Below are positions 58,994 through 64,000 of a DNA stretch of 64,000 nucleotides, piece by piece (within the stretch, counting starts at the first letter, position 1; every line of letters starts with the position of its first letter). Source of the stretch: UBA11591 sp040220895 (lineage in GTDB: Bacteria > Bacteroidota > Bacteroidia > Flavobacteriales_E > Vicingaceae); NCBI GenBank assembly GCA_040220895.1, contig JAVJVY010000016.1:1-64000 (forward strand), given 5' to 3'. The position numbers were made by a program, and so were the translations under genes. The notes below the pieces were generated by a model. It had not been told where the DNA came from, did no database searches, and saw only the letters and a list, made by a program, of their open reading frames with translations.

Positions 58994-59862
58994 TAAAATA
59001 CCATGTAATTTTGAGGATCAATAGGACTGCCATTGAACCATAATTCAAAATGTAAATGAGGTCCTGTGGATAATTCGCCAGAATTCCCTATGATGGCAAT
59101 GGCTTCTCCGGATTTAACAAAATCACCCGGGTTTTTTAGAAGAACTGCATTGTGCTTATAAATGGACAGCAAGTTGTCGGCGTGCTGCACTTGAATCACG
59201 AATCCGGTTTCAACCGTCCACTCGGCAAAAACTACGGTTCCGTCAAGACAGGATTTGATTGCTTCATTTTCTGGAGCAACGATGTCTACTCCAAAATGAT
59301 TGCTTTCAAGATCGAATTCCCCAGTGATTGTCCCACTCAGAGGGCTGAAAAAAGTAAAATTACGAATACCAAAATTACTCGGTGTGATCACCGAGGCTGA
59401 TGAAATATTAAACTGGTCTTCACTTTCAACATAAGCACGCAGTAATGAATCCTCAGCGGTCCTTTTGTAACTGATCTCCTTGTAATCAAGGGTAGAATCT
59501 ACGTAATCAATATTGCTCTGAGGAATTGGTTTTCCGCTTAATATCAAGTTCAGATTGTTCAGGTATTTCTGTTTAAGCTCCAATTGCCGTTCGATTGAAT
59601 CCGAACGGAAGGCCAATTCAATGACATCTGATCTAAGGTCTACATCGGTATACCCCGGAATGTACTCCCTGATGGGCGTGAAAACAATGATCACTGCTAC
59701 GGACAATATCAGAATGAGGGCAAACGATCCGATGATGGTAAATACATTCAAAGGAGATAAACGCAGCGATACCTTTTCCTCAAAGGTGCTGTCGTTTAGA
59801 ATGACCAACCGGTATTTATTGCGGAGTTTCTTGTAAAGCTTTTTTTTAGCGGGTGGTTCCAT
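58993..59862 (-). CDS. Membrane-anchored M23 peptidase
   Basis: A 289-residue protein with a positively charged N-terminus (MEPPAKKKLYKKLRNKYR) and one transmembrane segment at about residues 40-62. A short coiled coil leads to the lysostaphin-type M23 domain with HFGVDIVAPE and the late HLHFELW. The metal ligands (His of HFGVD, Asp of the same motif, final HxH) are intact, so it may be an active endopeptidase for peptidoglycan. The ATG at 59862 is used in place of 59919, which would add 19 unlikely residues. Stop codon overlaps the GH3 start (TAATG). Confidence 0.88.
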   Translation of the reverse strand: MEPPAKKKLYKKLRNKYRLVILNDSTFEEKVSLRLSPLNVFTIIGSFALILILSVAVIIVFTPIREYIPGYTDVDLRSDVIELAFRSDSIERQLELKQKYLNNLNLILSGKPIPQSNIDYVDSTLDYKEISYKRTAEDSLLRAYVESEDQFNISSASVITPSNFGIRNFTFFSPLSGTITGEFDLESNHFGVDIVAPENEAIKSCLDGTVVFAEWTVETGFVIQVQHADNLLSIYKHNAVLLKNPGDFVKSGEAIAIIGNSGELSTGPHLHFELWFNGSPIDPQNYMVF

Positions 59863-60008
59863 GGATAGCCTGTGACTGCAAATATCACAATTTCTAACTC
59901 TTAAAGAAGCCTCAATCAATGGGGTGATGCTATTTTGGTAACTTAGCCCGTTACAAAATATCCAAGGTTTAATCGAGTTAGGATAGCAACAAACTGCGCA
60001 TTTTTAAA

Positions 60009-62564
60009 GTGAGGTCTGGTATTTTAATTTCTTCAATACTCGCGATTCTGTCATTGGGTATTCATTCGTGTTCCAAAGAGAAGAACACCTTTTCCTCTCG
60101 TGCCTATCACAATACAACTTCTCACTACAACTATTTTTTCAACGCCAGAGAGTTGATCCGTGCCTATGAGTCTTCCATCAAGACCTCGCATATTGACGAC
60201 TACAATTATTTACTGCCCATATTTGTGTACGGATCGGACGAACAGGCGAAAGGCGCCTACGATAGCATGGATGAAGTCATCAAGAAATGCTCTAAATTGA
60301 TCGACCGACATTCAATCTACCTAAAAAACGAAGAATACAATCGTTGGATAGATGAGTCGTACTTGCTAGTGGGTAGAGCAAAGTTTCACAAGCAGGAGTA
60401 TTTTGGAGCAATTGAGATATACGAATACATCACCTACGCATTTCCCGACAAACCCTCCTATTTTGCAGCTAAAATATGGATGGCGCGCTGCTATCTGGAA
60501 ATGGGTGACAACAACGGGGCTTTTGACATATTGGAGTCAATCAAGGAATCAAGTGTTGCCTTAGAGTACAAAAGTGAATATTATGCGCTTTACGCCGACC
60601 TGGATATTCGCGAAAGCGACTGGCCGGAAGCCACGCTACACCTTCGATCGGCCATTGAATTTGCACCGAATATTGAACTTAAGCGCCGTTATACCTACAT
60701 CCTGGCTCAGGTTTACCACGATCGGAAAGATTATCCCAATGCGACCAAATATTACGGTGAGGTCTTGAAATTGCGGCCCGATTACCGCATGTCATTCAAT
60801 GCTAAATTGAATCAGGCCCGATCTTACGATGTTTCTGCCAATAACAGTACAGACATCAAAAAACGTCTTAAAAGGATGCTCAGAGATAAAAAGAACCTCG
60901 AGTTTCAAGATCAGATTTACTTTGCAATGGCAGAACTGGCTTTTAGAGAAGAGGATGAAGCTTTGGGTATGGAATACCTGCGAAAAAGTGCGGCCACCAG
61001 TGTGAGTAATAATAAGGTCAAAGCAGAGGCTTATATGCTGTTGGGCGACATCTTTTTCGACAAACCAAAGTACATTCCTGCTCACGCGTACTACGATTCC
61101 TGCCTAACCATCCTTCCGCCGAATCATCAGAAATTTGATCGTACCGATGAACGAAAAAAGAGCCTTGATGACCTGGTAGAGAATTTATTGATCATCAGGG
61201 TGGAAGATAGTTTGAGGGCCATGGCCTCGTTAAGTGAAAAGGAACGGGATAAGATCATTGCCGGTCTGGTAAAAAAGGCAGAACAGAATAAGGAGGAGCA
61301 GCGCCTGCAGCTGGAACGGGGATTTGCCCAAAGCTATGAGCTGGCAAACAAACGAAGTACAGGAACGAATGCTGGTCAGTGGTATTTTTATAATCAGAGC
61401 AATAAAAGTTTTGGCGTTTCGGAGTTCAAGAAGCAATGGGGTGATCGCACATTGGAAGATAACTGGCGTAGGAAGGATAAGAACACCTTGGTAACTTTTT
61501 CTTCTGAAGAAGATGCCGAAGCAGAATTAGATAGCCTTGAGAGCGTCATTGACGAAACCGATGTAGAATTTTATCTCAGGCAGCTGCCACTTACAGACAG
61601 TGCCATGGCAGCATCTCACAACAAAGTCATTGACGCCCTTTATGCGGCGGGCAATATTTTCAGGGAAGATTTTATGGATTATAAAAGCGCTAATTTAAGT
61701 TTTCTGAGAATCGTTAATGAATACGACACTTGCCGGCATACCGCACCTTCTTATTATCAGCTTTACAGAATTGCCTTGCTCACAGAAGACGGGGACCTTG
61801 CCAATAAGTATCGACTCAAGATTCTGGAAGATTATCCCTTCAGCGAATATGCACGAATCATCAATAACCCTGATTACATTAAAAATAAAAGAGACAAGAA
61901 AGAGCAGATAGAAGCGTATTACAGGGCTACTTATCAACTTTATCAGTACGGGTTGTATGGTGATGTCATTGCCACATGCGGAAAGTCAGACAGCCTCTTT
62001 GGAAATAGTCACATGAAGCCAAAATTTGACTACTTGAAAGCACTGGCCTATGGAAAATCAAAAAAACCTTCTGAATTCAAAAAGGCCCTTGAAGAAGTTG
62101 TTGCCACCTATCCTTCTGACGACGTCGGAAAGGCCGCTCAAAAGATCCTGGATAAAATGGGTAGTATGGAAAAGGAAAAGGAATTCCGTGAGGCCTTGTA
62201 TAAAAAGAACTTTCGCGATGAACACGTGTTTGTGGTGATGGTTCCAAACAACAGCAAGACCGTAGACGATGTTAAACTTGCTATTTCGGACTATAATTTG
62301 AATAGCGTAGGTCCTGGAAAGTACAACGTCGGTGCAGTGGTGTTCAACGGATCATTTCAAATGATTTCCGTAAAAAGCTTTAAGGATAAGAACGACGGCA
62401 TGGTTTATCTGCAAAACATCTCTCAATATCCTGATTTTTTAGACAAAGTGGTTAAAAAGCAGTACGATCGTTTTATTATATCTACTGAAAATTTCGCCTA
62501 TTTCTACAAAGAGAAGAATGTGGCAACCTATTTATCGTTTTACGCAGATAATTACCTTAATTGA
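60009..62564 (+). CDS. sprE: T9SS TPR lipoprotein PorW/SprE-like
   Basis: An 851-residue protein starting with GTG, with lipobox HSC (Cys21) and then KEKNTFSSRAYHNTTSHYNYFFNARE, typical of PorW/SprE proteins. TPR-like helices follow (residues about 60-700, for example AKFHKQEYFGAIEIYEYI and ALYADLDIRESDWPEATLHLRSAI). The C-terminal domain (VVMVPNNSKTVDDVKLAISDYNL...) is also characteristic of SprE. In Flavobacterium SprE is needed for T9SS-linked gliding and secretion; PorW plays the same part in Porphyromonas. This is the only clear core-type T9SS gene in the window, so the rest of the system must be elsewhere. The next gene, a bactofilin, has its own -7 box. Confidence 0.83.
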   Translation: MRSGILISSILAILSLGIHSCSKEKNTFSSRAYHNTTSHYNYFFNARELIRAYESSIKTSHIDDYNYLLPIFVYGSDEQAKGAYDSMDEVIKKCSKLIDRHSIYLKNEEYNRWIDESYLLVGRAKFHKQEYFGAIEIYEYITYAFPDKPSYFAAKIWMARCYLEMGDNNGAFDILESIKESSVALEYKSEYYALYADLDIRESDWPEATLHLRSAIEFAPNIELKRRYTYILAQVYHDRKDYPNATKYYGEVLKLRPDYRMSFNAKLNQARSYDVSANNSTDIKKRLKRMLRDKKNLEFQDQIYFAMAELAFREEDEALGMEYLRKSAATSVSNNKVKAEAYMLLGDIFFDKPKYIPAHAYYDSCLTILPPNHQKFDRTDERKKSLDDLVENLLIIRVEDSLRAMASLSEKERDKIIAGLVKKAEQNKEEQRLQLERGFAQSYELANKRSTGTNAGQWYFYNQSNKSFGVSEFKKQWGDRTLEDNWRRKDKNTLVTFSSEEDAEAELDSLESVIDETDVEFYLRQLPLTDSAMAASHNKVIDALYAAGNIFREDFMDYKSANLSFLRIVNEYDTCRHTAPSYYQLYRIALLTEDGDLANKYRLKILEDYPFSEYARIINNPDYIKNKRDKKEQIEAYYRATYQLYQYGLYGDVIATCGKSDSLFGNSHMKPKFDYLKALAYGKSKKPSEFKKALEEVVATYPSDDVGKAAQKILDKMGSMEKEKEFREALYKKNFRDEHVFVVMVPNNSKTVDDVKLAISDYNLNSVGPGKYNVGAVVFNGSFQMISVKSFKDKNDGMVYLQNISQYPDFLDKVVKKQYDRFIISTENFAYFYKEKNVATYLSFYADNYLN

Positions 62565-62594
62565 TAGTTATTAGCTCATAATCAGGGTATTTCA

Positions 62595-62602
62595 TATATT
62601 TG
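62595..62602 (+). promoter_or_regulatory. -7 box for the bactofilin-atp gene group
   Basis: TATATTTG matches TAnnTTTG, 32 bases before the bactofilin ATG. No clear -33 TTG. Confidence 0.5.
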
Positions 62603-62634
62603 CCGGCATATTTTTAACCGGTATTTGAAAGAAG

Positions 62635-63024
62635 ATGGCAAAGAGTAACGAGACTGAATCATTGTTGGGAAACATGATCAAGGCAGGTACAGAGATTAAT
62701 GGCAACATTAAATGTACCGGTGATATCAGAATAGACGGAAAATTAATTGGCAGCCTTGAAACCGAAGGCCGAGTCGTAGTAGGTGAAAGCGGACGCATCG
62801 AGGGTGACATTATCTGTAAAAATGCGGAACTGTCGGGAACGATACGAGCTAAACTAAGTGTTCATGAACTTCTTTCACTCAAGGCAGCTTGCAACTTTGA
62901 AGGAGAAATATCTACCAATAAGCTCCACATTGAACCCGGTGCAAGTTTCACAGGAAATTGCAAAATGGGTGGCGTCGTGAAAGACCTGGACAAGAAGCAT
63001 GAAGAGGCCCAAAAAGTCTCCTAA
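62635..63024 (+). CDS. Bactofilin-family cytoskeletal protein
   Basis: A 129-residue protein of the bactofilin family: TEINGNIKCTGDIRIDGKLIGSLETEGRVVVGESGRIEGDIICKNAELSGTIRA and so on, a right-handed beta-helix. Bactofilins polymerise without nucleotide and shape the envelope or localise other proteins. Length matches small bactofilins. Its 3' end overlaps the next gene by 26 bases. Location directly ahead of the ATP synthase genes occurs in several Bacteroidota, and any functional link is not known. Confidence 0.9.
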   Translation: MAKSNETESLLGNMIKAGTEINGNIKCTGDIRIDGKLIGSLETEGRVVVGESGRIEGDIICKNAELSGTIRAKLSVHELLSLKAACNFEGEISTNKLHIEPGASFTGNCKMGGVVKDLDKKHEEAQKVS

Positions 63025-63229
63025 GCAGAACCTTGGCAGCAGCAGGGAATTCATAAAGTATACCAATATTGCGTTAAGGATGATCGTCATCATCCTGGTT
63101 GGAGTTTATGCAGGCATGAAGTTGGATGAGTATTTGGCCTATGAAAGGCCCTACATAACCATGCTGCTGTCTGTTTTGTCGGTAGGAGTTGCTATGTGGA
63201 TCATCATCAGAGATATTTCATCAAAATAA
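62999..63229 (+). CDS. AtpZ/AtpI-family small membrane protein
   Basis: A 76-residue protein. The first 20 residues are basic, then two transmembrane segments (ALRMIVIILVGVYAGMKL and MLLSVLSVGVAMWIII). This matches the AtpZ/AtpI accessory proteins encoded next to bacterial ATP synthases. They are thought to help c-ring assembly or divalent-ion supply. It overlaps the bactofilin gene by 26 bases; it precedes another membrane protein gene and atpB. The ATG at 62999 is the only start before the membrane segment that gives the family N-terminus. Confidence 0.78.
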   Translation: MKRPKKSPKQNLGSSREFIKYTNIALRMIVIILVGVYAGMKLDEYLAYERPYITMLLSVLSVGVAMWIIIRDISSK

Positions 63230-63237
63230 TATAAGCC

Positions 63238-63627
63238 TTGGTTGCATTTCTATTTCGTTTACTTGTCATGGTAGTATTGTTGCTTCCATTGGACTATTTC
63301 ATCCTTGACGAACTATTAAATGTGCCTTTTGGAACAGTATATTATTTCACCTTCTTTTATTTTGTTGGTGCCGTTCTTTTTATCCAGTTTTACTTGAATT
63401 CAAGTCTTAAAAAAAGACCCCAACAATTCATTTGGTCATTCATGGGCGCACTCGGTCTTAAAATGTTCCTCTCGCTTTTAATTTTACTGATCGTCATCTA
63501 CGCCGGAATAGCCGATCCAAAGACCTACGGTATCAACTACATTAGTCTTTACATGATCTTTTCTGTATTCTCTGTAATTCAAATTCTAAAGGCCCAGCGG
63601 GCCTCAATTCCCAAGCAGGAAGATTAA
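63238..63627 (+). CDS. Small membrane protein upstream of atpB, possible AtpI-like
   Basis: A 129-residue protein with four hydrophobic segments (about 3-20, 30-50, 65-85 and 90-110). Genes of this kind often stand between atpZ and atpB in Bacteroidota and are annotated as hypothetical. The first start in frame is TTG at 63238, 8 bases after the atpZ-like stop; the ATG at 63268 would delete most of the first membrane segment. No family motif is visible, so the link to AtpI is by position and topology only. Confidence 0.62.
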   Translation: MVAFLFRLLVMVVLLLPLDYFILDELLNVPFGTVYYFTFFYFVGAVLFIQFYLNSSLKKRPQQFIWSFMGALGLKMFLSLLILLIVIYAGIADPKTYGINYISLYMIFSVFSVIQILKAQRASIPKQED

Positions 63628-63671
63628 GGTGATTTTGACCCTTATTTATTTTTATTTGACCTAGAATTGTC

Positions 63672-63679
63672 TACTTTTG
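63672..63679 (+). promoter_or_regulatory. -7 box ahead of atpB
   Basis: TACTTTTG matches TAnnTTTG, 53 bases before the atpB start. TTTG at 63655-63658 and 63634-63637 flank it at off-consensus spacings, so only the -7 box is supported. Confidence 0.45.
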
Positions 63680-63732
63680 CGGTCGAATTTTCAGGATGGA
63701 AGATCTGCTTCTAACATTGAATAAATAAAACA

Positions 63733-64000
63733 TTGAAAATCAAGAGATTATTCATTTTTATCACTGCCTTTTTGGCGATTGTTTTGATTCCTGATCATAC
63801 CTCCGCTTCAGAAACCGATCACCAGGAAGAAGGATACAACGCAGGGGAGACAATAATCCATCATGTTCAGGACGCCCATGAACTGCACATTTTTGATGGA
63901 TTAACCATTCCACTTCCCGTGGTGGTTTATACTGAAAAAGGGTTGGATATTTTCATGTCAAGTGCTTTTCATCACGGTAACAGCCCCTACTCGAGTGCAA
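63733..64000 (+). CDS. atpB: F0F1 ATP synthase subunit a, 3' truncated by window end
   Basis: The frame from the TTG at 63733 runs to the window end (89 codons). It begins with a signal-like hydrophobic segment (LFIFITAFLAIVLIP) and a Bacteroidota-type acidic linker (SETDHQEEGYN). Then follow IIHHVQDAHELHIFDG and PLPVVVYTEKGLDIFMSSAF, features of the long N-terminal part of AtpB in this phylum. An in-frame stop at 63718 excludes any earlier start; only TTG is available near it. Subunit a forms the proton half-channels with the c-ring. The functional membrane domains lie beyond the window. Confidence 0.85.
   Translation, partial: MKIKRLFIFITAFLAIVLIPDHTSASETDHQEEGYNAGETIIHHVQDAHELHIFDGLTIPLPVVVYTEKGLDIFMSSAFHHGNSPYSSA

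Overview
The window is a dense, low-to-moderate GC bacterial chromosome segment from the phylum Bacteroidota, probably a marine or aquatic gliding-type lineage (Flavobacteriia, Saprospiria or a relative; the genus cannot be told from this sequence). The evidence is the presence of several type IX secretion system (T9SS) parts and cargos (a PorP/SprF-family protein, a PorW/SprE-like TPR lipoprotein, a GldH-like lipoprotein, and proteins with gliding-motility-associated C-terminal domains). Further evidence is promoters that match the Bacteroidota -7 box TAnnTTTG, few Shine-Dalgarno sequences, and the order ileS - traR/dksA-like - lspA. There is no intergenic gap above 300 bases, and no tRNA, rRNA, CRISPR array or insertion sequence was seen.

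Layout. 1-4.6 kb: tail of a T9SS cargo gene with its terminator, metF, ribE and a 918-residue surface protein. 4.6-10.4 kb: pdxA, then a yceD-rpmF-plsX-fabH-accB-accC cluster that starts fatty-acid synthesis. 10.4-12.4 kb: an arsenic resistance operon (arsR, a previously easily missed 18-residue Cys-rich peptide, ACR3 pump, arsC) with a candidate operator. 12.5-15 kb: a lone radical SAM/SPASM enzyme and a membrane metallophosphoesterase. 15-19.1 kb: translation genes rplM-rpsI-rpsB-tsf, then pyrH-frr, all on the minus strand. 19.1-23.8 kb: kbl, gdhA, dprA, kdsB. 23.9-31.8 kb: a 2159-residue surface protein with twenty Cys-paired tandem domains, followed directly by its likely PorP/SprF-type partner. 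31.9-37 kb: a lamin-tail-domain surface protein, a lipoprotein, asd, lspA. 37-46.6 kb: traR-like, ileS, gldH, a Rid-family gene, an aldo-keto reductase, and several unrecognised secreted proteins, a glycosyltransferase and a DUF547 protein. 46.6-54.6 kb: a DUF349 protein, a DUF4442 protein, a fused alpha-keto acid dehydrogenase E1, an alpha/beta hydrolase, a Prc-type protease and a lipoprotein. 54.6-64 kb: rseP, a VWA protein, a GH3-family protein and an M23 peptidase in one minus-strand run, then porW/sprE, a bactofilin and the beginning of the ATP synthase locus.

Most genes are core metabolism and translation. The accessory interest lies in the surface/secretion proteins and the ars operon. 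The most unusual item is the 18-codon open frame between arsR and the arsenite pump gene that encodes three Cys-Cys pairs. The second is the 20-repeat disulfide-type T9SS cargo coupled to a PorP/SprF protein that carries an extra coiled coil and a SPOR-like C-terminal domain. All functional calls are from reading the sequence and family knowledge; no database search was run.
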